From an uncultured Tolumonas sp. (lineage in GTDB: Bacteria; Pseudomonadota; Gammaproteobacteria; Enterobacterales; Aeromonadaceae): a stretch of 64,000 nt of DNA. The stretch is taken from the NCBI RefSeq assembly GCF_963678185.1, contig NZ_OY782757.1:3190001-3254000 (forward strand). Reading direction: 5' to 3'. The position numbers and the translations under genes are program-made. Under the pieces are notes generated by a model. That model searched no databases, was not told the origin of the DNA, and worked only from the letters and a program-made list of their open reading frames with translations. This document shows, piece after piece, positions 11,101-19,285 of the stretch (positions are counted from its first letter, which is position 1; every line of letters starts with the position of its first letter).

Positions 11101-13545
11101 ATTGCCGGTTCCGCCATCGATGACATCATTGCCGCCTTGCGTTGCATGGATCTCATCATTGCCACCGAGCCCATTGATGGCGTCATTACCAGCACTGCCA
11201 TAAAGGATGTCATCCCGACCTGGTAACTCGCCATTCCCAATCACATTACCTAAGGCATCATAACGATATTGAATGCCTGCCGTATTGGGATCGTCATCAA
11301 TCGGGTTCGGGTCACCGAGAATAATGCGGGTAGTTGTTGAATTAATTGACGTATCAGGAATATCGGCAGCATCGGTATTGCCAGCTAACCCACTGATATT
11401 TAAATCACCGTCTTTCCAGCCATTCACAATCAGCTTTTCGCTGCCTTTGAAGATGATGAGCTGATTTTTACCATCCGCCTGAGGGGAGAGGATATAGCTG
11501 ATATTATTGGTTAAATCCTGCCAGACACCATCCCCAGGATGTTTCCATTTATCGGCAGCTAACCCTGAAGAACCAGAGAGGATCAGATCATCCCACTGAA
11601 TGTAACCTAAACCGTCGGCATCAAGGATTGTATCGGTGCCTTCGCCACTGACAATCCGGTAGGTATCAATACCTAAGCCACCTTCCAGATAATCATTTCC
11701 GGCATCGCCATTAAGCGTATCGTCACCAGCGCCACCGATGAGAATATCGTTATTTTCACCGCCATTGAGAAAATCGACACCCGCATTGCCTTCGAGATAA
11801 TCGTTACCGGCATTGCCATTGATGACATCGTTACCAGCACCACCATATAGATGATCAACGCCAGTACTGCCATTCAAAGTGTCATCAGATTGAGAACCAA
11901 AGGTGATTGCAAAATGATCCCGTAACTGCCCATTATCATATTCATCTTGATAAGAACCATTATTCACCGTAACCGATAACTGTTTATGAGTGGCTAAATC
12001 AGATAGTTGCCATGTTTCACTTTTCCCAAGTTCATAACTTGTTACGGCGAGAGAACCATCCGTTGAAGGTAAAATATTCTGCTGGTTGGCTTGAATAATG
12101 TAAGACAGCATCTTGGCTCTGTCTTGCAGATAGGTATCGGTAAACGCGCGTTGTGCATCGGGTTTGTTTATATCATCGTGCCATTGCTGATATTCAGGCT
12201 CCCACGCTGTTTTTAGTAATGCGTCGAGATCTGCCTGACTCGTTGCGTCATTACCACGAATAACAACAGGGCTTAACGTCAATAGACTTAAAAATACACT
12301 GAAATCATTTCTGGCTTGTGACTCACTACCGCTGAATGGCAGTGATAGTGTTACTTTGCCTAGTAAGGTTTCTAAAGAAGAGATTTTGTCGCTAAGATTC
12401 TGTAAATTAGTGTGAAAGGTGATTCTTTCCGGCGGCATGGTGTTGTCTTCCCAATCACCTCCGTCATCTACCGCTGGTGTTGGTGTTATCGAGCTTCCGT
12501 TAAAAAAACGACGAACACTATCAAGCATATTTTCAAGTGAATTAACGGATTCATTACTACTGGCTTTAGCCAATGCATTCAGTGTTTGAATATCAATATC
12601 TGGCTGAAGTTTGGCTAAAGTCACATATAACGCCAGTAAATCGGTCAATTTATACATAGAATGGTTTTGCCAAAGAGCTATGGCACTTTGCTCGTTTTCT
12701 AAACCAATACGGTGGCCGATTTGTGAAAATGTCCAGTCGTTGGTTGTTAAACTAAAACCATTTTCTGCGTAATAATTACTCTGTGAGTTTTGCGGTAATA
12801 CTGCTGTAACGCCTAAGATGTCAGCTAGTTGATCTAGTGGTTTTCCAACCAAAAAATCTTTCATGAGTTTATTTAAAGCATCGGTTGCATAAACACCTGT
12901 TGAATCGATACCAGCGCCATTAAAGGTACTGGATGCCGAAACTTGATCATGGAATAAGCTTGTAAATACGGTTGTTAAGTGACCGCCGAGAGAATGACCT
13001 ACGACACGAAACTGATGGTCTGCAACCGCAGTGGCGATTTCACCGGCGACAGCACCACCCGTAGCGACTTTCGTTTCACCACTGCTAAACGTGCTTAGGG
13101 ATAGAAGCGGACTGGCAACGATTGACGTATAGGTTGTACCAGCCGGTTTAGATATATCATTCCACCAATTCACCATGCTGGTGATTTCTTTTCGCGCAAC
13201 ACCGGATAAGGCAGCTAAATCAACATCTGCTTTAATATCGCCGCTGTCGCTGGGGTCCGTTCCCCGGTTTGCCAGAATAACGTCACCAGAAACCAAATCT
13301 TTAAATAAAACCCCCTGATAGCCAGTGGCTGGGTCGTTTTTGACATCCAGCACAATAAATCGATCACCGATTTGGTCCGCTAATGGCTTGGTTAATTCAG
13401 GGGCTATTAATTTAGCTAAATCAGGACCTGTGAGTCCTTTGGTAAACCCCGGTTTGCCGGTGGCTTCGCCATCGAGATTGATATAAACAATATCGGCCAG
13501 TACCGCATCGTAAAAAGCGTGCGCAACAGTTTCATTTGTGCTCAT
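5197..13545 (-). CDS. Giant RTX protein with lipase-like N-terminus, 2782 aa
   Basis: This is predicted to be a secreted calcium-binding RTX protein exported by the neighbouring type I system. Residues 1-350 resemble a class-3 lipase fold: LANRGT at 91-96 fits the oxyanion strand, and VVGHSLGGHL at 181-190 is a GxSxG nucleophile elbow (Ser185). From about residue 550 to 2650 there are long runs of nonapeptides of the GGxGxDxLx type, broken by repeated beta domains (for example DLLVTV...ITNHF) like those called haemolysin-type calcium-binding related. The last 60 residues lack repeats and end QDQLSAVLAANWK, fitting an uncleaved C-terminal secretion signal. There is no N-terminal signal peptide. 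The start codon overlaps the stop of the 197-aa gene (ATGA), so translation is probably coupled. Substrate and target are unknown: an extracellular lipase, an esterase or a toxin are all possible. Confidence 0.9.
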   Translation of the reverse strand: MSTNETVAHAFYDAVLADIVYINLDGEATGKPGFTKGLTGPDLAKLIAPELTKPLADQIGDRFIVLDVKNDPATGYQGVLFKDLVSGDVILANRGTDPSDSGDIKADVDLAALSGVARKEITSMVNWWNDISKPAGTTYTSIVASPLLSLSTFSSGETKVATGGAVAGEIATAVADHQFRVVGHSLGGHLTTVFTSLFHDQVSASSTFNGAGIDSTGVYATDALNKLMKDFLVGKPLDQLADILGVTAVLPQNSQSNYYAENGFSLTTNDWTFSQIGHRIGLENEQSAIALWQNHSMYKLTDLLALYVTLAKLQPDIDIQTLNALAKASSNESVNSLENMLDSVRRFFNGSSITPTPAVDDGGDWEDNTMPPERITFHTNLQNLSDKISSLETLLGKVTLSLPFSGSESQARNDFSVFLSLLTLSPVVIRGNDATSQADLDALLKTAWEPEYQQWHDDINKPDAQRAFTDTYLQDRAKMLSYIIQANQQNILPSTDGSLAVTSYELGKSETWQLSDLATHKQLSVTVNNGSYQDEYDNGQLRDHFAITFGSQSDDTLNGSTGVDHLYGGAGNDVINGNAGNDYLEGNAGVDFLNGGENNDILIGGAGDDTLNGDAGNDYLEGGLGIDTYRIVSGEGTDTILDADGLGYIQWDDLILSGSSGLAADKWKHPGDGVWQDLTNNISYILSPQADGKNQLIIFKGSEKLIVNGWKDGDLNISGLAGNTDAADIPDTSINSTTTRIILGDPNPIDDDPNTAGIQYRYDALGNVIGNGELPGRDDILYGSAGNDAINGLGGNDEIHATQGGNDVIDGGTGNDFIYAGTGQNKIYGGEGSDAIVGGYSKDIIFGDTEITDLATYIKDSRAAASVDVKGDFLAGHSGDDILVSGAKNDTIEGGDGADLIISGAGNDFIDADGNNFVNNFNYSWTFQDTSTDSKPWDTYYLSESYAFLPDGSGDDTVYAGAGNDVAWLGKGNDKAYGGDGNDELYGDEGNDALFGENGDDTLRGDSYWNNDTEHGSDYLDGGDGNDTLKGFGGSDILLGGNGNDTLSGDCAAQEGHYSAAMDGNDSLDGGAGDDILFGDGKDDLLIGGDGNDKLHGDNGVDNLEGQYHGKDQLLGGAGNDSLWGGGSDDQLEGGTGDDYLEGDASDLAGQFHGKDTLAGGDGNDTLFGDGGDDTLSGGSGDDYLNGDNEALEAIYQGNDTLDGGDGNDTLYGGGGNDRLTGGAGDDYMVGDDKAISADATFTGDDVLSGGAGHDYLAGGKGNDVLNGGADLDNLLGGDGDDTYIFNTGDSVPIVNGNTRTVEWIDDLSGNNAISFGAAINQGNVKITHAQNGVDLYVSYSAVDLFNIKNGTSSSFSFNFADGSHSTLSELMQAGLQGSYNADTLIGYDGNDTLAGYGGDDTLLAGKGNDTLNGGDGFDVLTGGEGDDTYVFHAGDSHSKETMVYWPNFLVDSGIWLPSYSYETLNDNEGNDLIQFDDGITLNDLRVAHNQGSTDLYLKYSADDSLLITNSTNYRVRLSDGTETSIADLMTKRLVADSTGGTLYGFTTDDVMTGNAGNDVLFGDAGNDQISGGAGNDQLNGDNGNDQLSGDAGNDTLFGGSGDDTLSGGDGNDTLTDYDGNNVLLGGAGDDVISGQGIFDGGTGDDVLNSDRGANTYIFDRGYGHDTINNSDPDTLITNSDKILLGATLTESDIVLQRNDDDLLLTIQGTTDQLLVRNYFRDDAAFTMLNTIQFGNGAVWDFDTIKHRVLTGTTGNDVLLGYASDDNISAGEGDDILQGNAGNDTLYGDAGNDDLLGNAGDDQLYGGAGNDTITDTEGNNLLSGGAGNDILTGHGTLDGGADNDTLTGSQGADIYLFGKGYGQDTIFNADTDTLNTNADKILFDASITPENIHLQNSNNDLVITVDGTSDSLRVSRYFLNNATSSNAVELLQFSNGTVWNIATVKNKILTGTSGDDVIQGFIDDDIISAGDGNDTVRGNDGNDQLLGGNGADFLDGETGNDTLFGGEGNDTLNGNYGQDILYGENGNDTLDGGEGNDTLYGGDGDDILTDYENSNTLYGGAGNDTLTTNDYESSELYGETGDDVLTGSGLLDGGDGNDTLNGLGSDTLLGGNGNDTLIAYSDPFTQNTNMLSGGQGNDIIYGSFGDDTYLFNLGDGQDQIIERRAGEAYSNITPSVDTLIFGAGITQSMLTYTRQGDDLTVGINNTTDSLTIQNWFNEPTDHFKIDIFEFDDGSQLTATQIENKTTTLGTDAAEQLIGYRDRNDTIRAGAGDDQVWSESGNDTLYGDAGNDYLDGGEGNDVINGGAGNDTLYGRTGSDLLSGGAGDDSYVYQPGDGFDTIDSTDGGSDVIFFTNGITSTRLSYSRDGNDLVILVDKNTTTGIRVKDHFINASKAISYVQPDGGYSISATQIAQIIAAQSIPGGYETLQDGTAGADTLVGGSTKDLLRGGAGNDQLFGGGGDDRLEGGDGNDYLSGGFGTGTGTGNDVLVGGAGNDTLVGEDGNDTLIGGTGDDQYIFDATSLDTIDTSDGGNDGLFFSGTITKDKLTFTREGNDLLVTVNANAAQRARITNHFLGGDYAIDYVQPSGTTSLNTAAINKLVATFGSTLTGTTANNTLTGTTKDDQLFGLAGNDTLNGGTGNDVLSGGIGADTLNGGTGNDTYFMDRGDGSDVITDQDSTTGNTDLLQFGKNINADQLWFTKSGNNLVVSVIGTTDKATIQSWYTGSAYHVEQFKSSDGKTLLDSQVANLVSAMASLTPPAAGQTTLPQNYQDQLSAVLAANWK

Positions 13546-14135
13546 TTATTATTTCCTTTTTCTGGATTAAAACGAAGTAGCTCCCACGCATGTGGAAATC
13601 CCCGGTCAGTACATGAATAACTTCTGAACATGAGACTAAAACCTAAGACGCGCCGCACCCATCCGCCAGGCGAGAGAATCGTTCTGGATAACACCACGAC
13701 GCGGCCGGTTTTTTTTTCAAAAATTTCATAATGATACTCGCCAATCGGCATTGGCCAATTGGTGATAAGTGGCCAGGAATCTCTTGAGTCAAATAGTTCA
13801 TTCCAATCTTTTTTAAAATGAATCATGAAATCCTGCACATCATTCCAACGAGGTTTGCCGTTTTCGTCGAAGAATTTACCGGGTCCAACATCCACCGGTC
13901 CGGAAAAAGAGACTGGAGGTAATTGCTGACAAAGCGCCTCAAACTTAGGGGCTCCGAGGATTTCATCCATGAATGGGCCAACAAACCAGACCGGAATAAG
14001 CAGCAGCGTCACAATAATGAGTGTCGGCTGATGTCGAATAAATCGTTTAAAGGTTTTTCGCCAGATAAACCGGCCGATAAAAAACCAGATAGACCCAACG
14101 ACAATAATTCCAAATAATAGTGAAATGGCGATCAT
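13542..14135 (-). CDS. Membrane-anchored partner protein, 197 aa, of the RTX operon
   Basis: No named family is recognised. Two hydrophobic segments lie at about residues 3-22 (ISLLFGIIVVGSIWFFIG) and 37-55 (PTLIIVTLLLIPVWFVGP). The remaining 140 residues are a hydrophilic domain with VDVGPGKFFDENGKPRW and a C-terminal YSCTDRGFP. The gene overlaps the RTX start by four bases and lies 54 bases after the HlyD gene. The arrangement and about 85% identity are kept in the second copy (45042-45635). Tight coupling to a lipase-like secreted protein suggests an immunity protein, a chaperone or an export helper; the sequence does not decide between these. Confidence 0.8.
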   Translation of the reverse strand: MIAISLLFGIIVVGSIWFFIGRFIWRKTFKRFIRHQPTLIIVTLLLIPVWFVGPFMDEILGAPKFEALCQQLPPVSFSGPVDVGPGKFFDENGKPRWNDVQDFMIHFKKDWNELFDSRDSWPLITNWPMPIGEYHYEIFEKKTGRVVVLSRTILSPGGWVRRVLGFSLMFRSYSCTDRGFPHAWELLRFNPEKGNNK

Positions 14136-14189
14136 GCTGTTTCCTTGTTATGTTCTTCAGCGCATTCAATTTTATGACTCATTTTTAAA

Positions 14190-15632
14190 TCACCTTTCCT
14201 TAAAACTTTCACTCTGATATTCCATCAGCGGGCTCAGGAAGTATTCCATCACGCGACGCTTCCCGGTTTTGATTTCTACCGTTACCGTCATGCCCGGTGT
14301 TAAATTCACGGTTTTGTTTTCCACCGGAATGGTGGTGCGGTCGAGCTTGACGTGCGCGGTGTAAATTAAGCCTTTCTTTTCATCATTCACTGCATCGTTA
14401 GATACATCGGTAACTTCGGCGTGAATGGTGCCGTATTTGGTGTAGGGGAACGTCTCGATTTTGGCTTCGGCTTCTTGCCCTGCATACACAAAGCCGATGT
14501 CTTTGTTTTCGATATAGGCTTCAATTTCGAGCGGATTATCTTGAGGCACGATAATCATCAAAGCTTGTGCGGGGGTCACGACACCGCCAACGGTGTGAGT
14601 GGCTAATTGCTGCACTGTGCCAGCCACCGGTGCAGTGAGGCGCCGCAGTTTGCCGTGTTGTTGCGCTTTGATGAGCTCTTGCTGATATTGCACAGTTTGC
14701 TGTTTGCCTTCGCGCAGTTTGTCTTGCAGGTTGCGCAGCGTTTCCGCAGTGAGTGCTTGTTGCTGGCGTTTCACCTCTTCAATTTCGGACGTTAACTGTT
14801 GCAGTTGTTGTTGCTGGTTGGCCAGTTCACCTTCCTGGTCGATAAGCTTTTGCTGGGCATCAAGATAGTCGTGGCGTGGGATATAACTTTGTTTGTCCAG
14901 TTTGGCGTAATCAGTGGCGCGTGCGCGGGTGATGACAAGGCTGCGTTGCAGTTTGTGCACCGTTTCAGCGTAACTGCGTTGTTCTGCCTGTTTGGTTTTG
15001 AGTGACGCATCAAGCTGGGCTTGCTTGGTGCTGAACTCCTGCCATTCACTGTGCAGTAATGCTTGTTCCTGGGTTTGGCGCAGCGTGGGGACGTCATCGA
15101 ACTTTGGCAGCATGGGTTCATGTTGGCTGCGATTGTCGGTGTCGAGACTCAGCAACATGGTTTGGGCGCGGATGGTTTGTAAGCGGCCATCATTGAGCGC
15201 ACTTTGCAGGTGTTCAATATCGGCACTGGCATCAGTGGCATCAAAATCAATCAGTGCGTCACCCGCTTCAACGTGTTGCCCCTCTTTGACATAGATGGCA
15301 CTGACGGTGGAGGTTTCCAGTGGCTGAATGGTTTTAATGCGGTCACTGGGCACAATTTTACCTTGTGCACTGGCGACGATATCGATTTTGCCAAAGCAAG
15401 CCCACAATAGCGCGATGAGGGCAAAGCTCATCAGTAACCACATTGCCAGTCGTGGTTTGGGGGATACCGGGCTTTCTTGTAACGCAAGGGCGGCGGGTAA
15501 AAACTGCAATTCATGCGGTAAGCGGTTGGGGGCTTCCATTTCATGGCGACGCGCCCAGGCATGTTGCCAGACCAGGTGGTAACGCTGCATCAACTCTTTG
15601 AATGCTGCCATCGTATTTCCCATTCTCATCAT
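14190..15632 (-). CDS. HlyD-family type I secretion adaptor, 480 aa
   Basis: This is a periplasmic adaptor (membrane fusion protein) that links the ABC exporter to an outer membrane TolC-type channel. It has a short cytoplasmic N-terminus, one transmembrane segment at about 62-80 ([17 protein letters not shown]), a lipoyl/biotinyl half-motif ([20 protein letters not shown]), and long coiled-coil hairpins rich in Gln at about 150-330 ([20 protein letters not shown]). The second half-motif and beta-barrel follow ([20 protein letters not shown]), with the family end [26 protein letters not shown]. The start overlaps the exporter stop by ATGA. No TolC gene is in the window, so the housekeeping channel is presumably used. 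Confidence 0.92.
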   Translation of the reverse strand: MMRMGNTMAAFKELMQRYHLVWQHAWARRHEMEAPNRLPHELQFLPAALALQESPVSPKPRLAMWLLMSFALIALLWACFGKIDIVASAQGKIVPSDRIKTIQPLETSTVSAIYVKEGQHVEAGDALIDFDATDASADIEHLQSALNDGRLQTIRAQTMLLSLDTDNRSQHEPMLPKFDDVPTLRQTQEQALLHSEWQEFSTKQAQLDASLKTKQAEQRSYAETVHKLQRSLVITRARATDYAKLDKQSYIPRHDYLDAQQKLIDQEGELANQQQQLQQLTSEIEEVKRQQQALTAETLRNLQDKLREGKQQTVQYQQELIKAQQHGKLRRLTAPVAGTVQQLATHTVGGVVTPAQALMIIVPQDNPLEIEAYIENKDIGFVYAGQEAEAKIETFPYTKYGTIHAEVTDVSNDAVNDEKKGLIYTAHVKLDRTTIPVENKTVNLTPGMTVTVEIKTGKRRVMEYFLSPLMEYQSESFKER

Positions 15633-17785
15633 CCTTGTTGCAGGTTATACAAGTGACGGTACATGCCACCTTCGTGTTGCATCAGTGCCTGATGATTGCC
15701 GGTTTCGATAATTTGTCCTTTGTCCATGACGAGAATTCGGTTGGCCTGACGCACTGCCGATAAACGATGCGCAATGATGATGACGGTGCGGCCCTGACAA
15801 ATGGCGCGCATGTTCTTTTGGATGATATGTTCCGATTCATAATCCAGTGCACTGGTGGCTTCATCAAATATCAGAATACGGGGGTTACTGAGTAAAGCGC
15901 GGGCAATGGCAATGCGCTGTCGCTGCCCACCGGAAAGCCCGGTGCCGTGTTCGCCGACGGGCGTGTCATAGCCTTCCGGTAATTCAGTAATAAACTCATG
16001 CGCCCCGGCTAACCGGGCGGCTTGCATCACGGCTTCCAAGGGTGCACCGGGGTCGGTCAGGGCAATGTTTTCCCGAATTGAGCGGTTAAATAAGATGTTC
16101 TCTTGTAACACCACGCCAATCTGACGGCGCAGCGACGAGGCATCGGCCACCGACAGGTCAATGCCATCAATCAGCACGCGGCCTTGTTCCGGCACATACA
16201 GCCGTTGAATCAGTTTGGTTAAGGTGCTTTTACCCGAGCCGGAACGACCGACCACACCAATCACTTCGCCCGGTGCAATGCGCAGGTTGATGTTCTTGAG
16301 AATTAAGGGCGCATCGGGGCGGTAGCGAAAATGCAAATCATCAAAATGAATGGCACCTTTAATCGGTGGTAACACCAGATTATTACCGGCTACTTCAGTT
16401 CGAGTATTGAGAATGTCACCTAAGCGTTGCATCGAGATACCGACCTGCTGGAATTCCGTCCACAGCTGGGCTAAACGCATCACCGGTTGGGCCACCTGCC
16501 CCGAGAGCATATTAAAAGCAATCAACTGACCCACGGTTAGCTCGGCACCGATTACCGCTCGCGCCCCGAACCACAAGGTCGCCACGGTGACGATTTTACT
16601 AATCAGGGTGACGCCACTGTTTGCCAACGTATTCAAAGTGGTGGTTTTAAAGCTGGCCGCTACATAACCGGCCAGTTGTTTATCCCACTGCCGGGTGGTT
16701 TGCGGTTCAACTGCCATGGCTTTCACGGTATCAATGCCCGACACCGTTTCCACCAGAAACGCCTGATTCTCGGCCCCGCGCATAAACTTCTCATTCAGGC
16801 GGGTGCGCAGCATGGGGGTAAAACAAACCGATAAGATGATGTAACAAGGCAAAGAGGCTAGCACAATCAACGTTAGCGTGGTGCTGTAGTAAAACATCAC
16901 CGAAATGAACACCACCGAAAACAACAAATCGAGCACCACGGTAATGGCATTGCCGGTCAGAAAGGAGCGGATATTTTCCAGCTCGCGCACGCGTGCCACC
17001 GAATCACCCACCCGACGCGCCTGAAAATAGGCCAGCGGCAAATGCAATAAATGCCGGAACAAGGAAGCACCCAATTCCACATCCATTCGACTGGTGGTGT
17101 GAGAAAACACATAACTACGCAATCCAGTCAGTATTACCTCAAACGTCACAACCACCAGTAAGCCCATGGCAATCACATCCAGGGTACTGAAGCCTTTGTG
17201 CACCAGCACTTTATCCATCACCACCTGAAAGAACATCGGCGTGACTAAGGCAAACAGCTGTAACACCAGACTCACCGCCAGCACTTCCAGCAGCAACTTG
17301 CGGTATTTAACAACAGCAGGGATAAACCAAGAGAAATCGAACTTGCGCAGCTCACCGGCCAATGAGGCCCGCGAGGTAAACAGAATCAGCTTGCCACTCC
17401 AGCGCTCAGCAAATTCATCAGGGCGAACTACCTGCGGACGACCCACTAACGGGTCTTGAATGAGAATCTGATTTTCATCGGCGCGGGCCAGAATGACGTA
17501 GTGCCCGTTATGCAATAACGCCATACAAGGCAATGGGGTTTGGGGTAAGCGAGGCAGTGTGGTTGAAACTAATTTGGCTTTAAGAGAGAGCTTTTTAGCA
17601 GCGAGAAGAATCTCGGTATTGCCGAAGGGTTGACCACTTTCGGAGAACTCATGTGCTAGCTGGTCAGGCTCGGTAGCAATGCCATGAAAGCGGGCCAGCA
17701 TGACCAGGCACAGCAAACCGGTGTCTGGAGAAGGATCGCCAAAATCAACCGCGTCCGGCGGCTCATTAACGGAGGTGTTATCCAT
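15629..17785 (-). CDS. Type I secretion ABC exporter (HlyB type), 718 aa
   Basis: This is an inner-membrane peptidase-like-domain ABC transporter for the RTX substrate. Residues 15-135 form a C39-like domain in which the catalytic Cys is replaced by Thr22 ([11 protein letters not shown]), while His95 (NGHYVIL) and Asp111 remain. It is therefore a substrate-docking domain and not a protease, as in HlyB. Six membrane helices lie at about 160-440. The nucleotide-binding domain has Walker A GRSGSGKS at 513-520, signature LSGGQ at 617-621, Walker B ILIFDE ending at 642 and the H-loop His at 673. It is the first gene of the four-gene operon and is identical in protein sequence to the copy at 41392-43548. 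Confidence 0.95.
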   Translation of the reverse strand: MDNTSVNEPPDAVDFGDPSPDTGLLCLVMLARFHGIATEPDQLAHEFSESGQPFGNTEILLAAKKLSLKAKLVSTTLPRLPQTPLPCMALLHNGHYVILARADENQILIQDPLVGRPQVVRPDEFAERWSGKLILFTSRASLAGELRKFDFSWFIPAVVKYRKLLLEVLAVSLVLQLFALVTPMFFQVVMDKVLVHKGFSTLDVIAMGLLVVVTFEVILTGLRSYVFSHTTSRMDVELGASLFRHLLHLPLAYFQARRVGDSVARVRELENIRSFLTGNAITVVLDLLFSVVFISVMFYYSTTLTLIVLASLPCYIILSVCFTPMLRTRLNEKFMRGAENQAFLVETVSGIDTVKAMAVEPQTTRQWDKQLAGYVAASFKTTTLNTLANSGVTLISKIVTVATLWFGARAVIGAELTVGQLIAFNMLSGQVAQPVMRLAQLWTEFQQVGISMQRLGDILNTRTEVAGNNLVLPPIKGAIHFDDLHFRYRPDAPLILKNINLRIAPGEVIGVVGRSGSGKSTLTKLIQRLYVPEQGRVLIDGIDLSVADASSLRRQIGVVLQENILFNRSIRENIALTDPGAPLEAVMQAARLAGAHEFITELPEGYDTPVGEHGTGLSGGQRQRIAIARALLSNPRILIFDEATSALDYESEHIIQKNMRAICQGRTVIIIAHRLSAVRQANRILVMDKGQIIETGNHQALMQHEGGMYRHLYNLQQG

Positions 17786-18114
17786 ATTTTATTCCCGTTG
17801 CAGATCGATCTCCGTCGTTCTGCTTTATGTTAACACGCGCAAATTGGTGTTAATTTTTGCAAGAAGTGTAGTTAATCGATGTTTAAAAAACAAACAACAG
17901 AATGTGATTTAAATAGATCTTGTGAGCGGGGACATAGATCCGGCTGGTACTAAACAATTCACAAAACGAATTTAGCCTAGGACGCAGTGGTGACAAAAAG
18001 GCTTTTGCTGAATAAAGACGCATTATGGATTTATAAGCCATGTTCTCGTCAGTGGATCTATCGGAAAGCGACAAGGACTGATCGCTGATAGTTATAGTAA
18101 GTACTGTTTGAAAA

Positions 18115-18206
18115 GATCAGATCGAATGCAACTGAGTGTGCAAGTCGAATGCAAACAGCCGATCAGATGCAATGCAAGTAAGTGATCAAGTGCATGCAAT
18201 TACGCA
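18115..18206 (-). repeat. Transposon end B with four phased TTGCAT sites
   Basis: Read inward from 18206 on the minus strand, TTGCAT occurs at offsets 8, 30, 53 and 76 (spacing 22, 23, 23). TGATC follows sites 1, 2 and 4. It aligns with end A (976-1079) over about 92 bp and with the right-hand copy (40971-41062) almost base for base. The adjoining DNA at 18207 is the interior of a cupin gene. Confidence 0.8.
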
Positions 18207-18422
18207 CGTGTCCGTATGGTTGAATATTCCCCTGGTTATCTCGCCGATCACTGGTGTAAAAAAGGTCATGTTTTGTTTTGCATTGAAGGTGAACTTCACA
18301 CTGAATTAGACGATGGTCGAGTGTTTGTTCTTAAACCGGGAATGAGCTATCAAGTAGCCGATAATGCCGAAGCTCATCGTTCTTCCACAATGACAGGTGC
18401 TAAGCTGTTTATTGTCGATTAA
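18207..18422 (+). pseudogene. DHCW-type cupin gene, 5' half missing
   Basis: The remaining reading ARVRMVEYSPGYLADHWCKK... to GAKLFIVD is the C-terminal two-thirds of a small DHCW-motif cupin (usual length about 108 aa). It includes the metal-site region DHWCKKGHVLFCIEGEL and HRSSTMTG. The frame is already open at the transposon boundary, and family members have about 40 more residues before RVRMVEYSPG. The gene was evidently interrupted at 18206/18207. A truncated 68-aa product from the ATG at 18216 is possible but probably not functional. The missing 5' half is not in this window. Confidence 0.8.
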
Positions 18423-18488
18423 ATTTCAGCTAAACATTTTAGAATGCCAATTCTGGCTGAGGATCTATCCCAGCCAGTGATGTTTTGA

Positions 18489-18797
18489 TTATTCGTTACG
18501 CGGGCCATCTTCAATGTGCGTGATGACTCCATTTTCGACCGTCACTAACGCCATGAATTTATCTTTTCCCATATCCATAGTGAAAATTTCGCCTGTTTGA
18601 ACGACTGATTTCATCCCATTTTCATTCTCTGCGACTGTCGTTTTCACATCTGTGCTTATCGGTGTGCCGCATTTCATCAGCATTTCTGATTTAGTATCGC
18701 CCACTGAAATAATTGCACTACCACACCGCATTGCCCCTTCTGCCAACACCGACGTTGAGAGCAACATTCCAACCAGTAATAACCCGATTTTTTTCAT
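18489..18797 (-). CDS. Periplasmic DUF2845-type protein
   Basis: About 102 aa from the ATG at 18797, chosen because it gives a clean signal peptide (MKKIGLLLVGMLLSTSVLA) with cleavage after LA; an earlier in-frame ATG at 18833 would add 12 hydrophilic residues. The mature part has the DUF2845 pattern MRCGSAIISVGDTKSEMLMKCG with two Cys, and ends in a beta-rich segment ALVTVENGVITHIEDG. It is probably periplasmic, of unknown function. It resembles ordinary chromosomal genes and has no obvious link to the mobile elements. Confidence 0.75.
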   Translation of the reverse strand: MKKIGLLLVGMLLSTSVLAEGAMRCGSAIISVGDTKSEMLMKCGTPISTDVKTTVAENENGMKSVVQTGEIFTMDMGKDKFMALVTVENGVITHIEDGPRNE

Positions 18798-19020
18798 TAT
18801 TCTTCCAATAAGTTGATCATTAAACGCTGACATTTATAGGCTTTAATTTTACAAAATAAAACTCAAATGACTCAATGTTGTTCGTTTCCTAAGATGCACA
18901 TAAAAAATATACACCCAAGAGTTTTCAGGTTTCATTTGCTAACAAAAACGTCATTCGGCATGATGAAACTAGGCGTCTATGGAAAGACTTTTTGTGGCTC
19001 AATTATTCGATGAGGTAAAG

Positions 19021-19263
19021 ATGAGTACCCTTGTTATTGAAAAATTCATCAATGGTCAATCAAACTCAACAATCAACATTCCTTTCTTCGTTGTCAGAGC
19101 GGCAAAGAAACTTATGCCTACACCAATGCTGTCTGCATTAGCAGATAAAGGGATCGATTTATCTGCCATTATTCAGGCAAACAAAAGCCACATGCACTAC
19201 TCATCGACTTTGCGGGTGAAAGAACATGGCATCGAAAAAGTTATCGTAGTATCACTCCAATGA
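19021..19263 (+). CDS. Conserved-looking small protein, 80 aa, unknown
   Basis: The start at 19021 is chosen because GAGG lies ahead of it; the frame is open to an ATG at 18979. The product begins MSTLVIEKFINGQSN and carries one hydrophobic stretch and a C-terminal beta segment EKVIVVSLQ. No domain is recognised. It precedes the Nudix gene by 22 bases on the same strand and may be cotranscribed with it. Confidence 0.5.
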   Translation: MSTLVIEKFINGQSNSTINIPFFVVRAAKKLMPTPMLSALADKGIDLSAIIQANKSHMHYSSTLRVKEHGIEKVIVVSLQ

Positions 19264-19285
19264 GAAGCTCGACCACTCTAACGTT

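Larger units (their letters stand above)
976..18206. mobile_element. 17.2 kb cargo transposon with IS21-type transposase genes
   Basis: The segment is bounded by imperfect inverted repeats of about 92 bp. The end at 976 reads TGCGAAATTGCAT inward and the end at 18206 reads TGCGTAATTGCAT inward. They start with TG and end with CA, as in IS21-family elements. Inside, in order, are istB, istA, a 91-aa winged-helix-like gene, a 361-aa unknown gene, the RTX gene, a 197-aa membrane protein gene, the HlyD adaptor and the ABC exporter. I found no second copy of the end repeats near istA (3.4-4.1 kb), so istAB is not a separate short IS and the RTX operon lies within the ends. The outside flanks do not match as a target duplication here, because the region to the right has been inverted. 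The matching GCATA duplication is at 971-975 and, inverted, at 40966-40970. A second, truncated copy occupies 40971-49636. Confidence 0.75.

Noticed and set aside
5500..11900. Short regular DNA repeats resembling a CRISPR array
   Set aside because: The repeats are coding (27-bp nonapeptide units), degenerate, contiguous and in frame, with no spacers.
5197..13545. Many open frames on both strands inside the RTX genes, several coding Met/Val- or His/Arg-rich peptides
   Set aside because: They are shifted or antisense readings of the GGxGxDxLx nonapeptide DNA and repeat the same composition in both RTX copies. No ribosome sites or family matches.
17883..18074. 63-aa frame conserved in both transposon arms (also 41103-41294)
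   Set aside because: Of the few DNA differences between the copies in this stretch, most change amino acids, and there is no ribosome site, so it looks like non-coding DNA duplicated with the arm.
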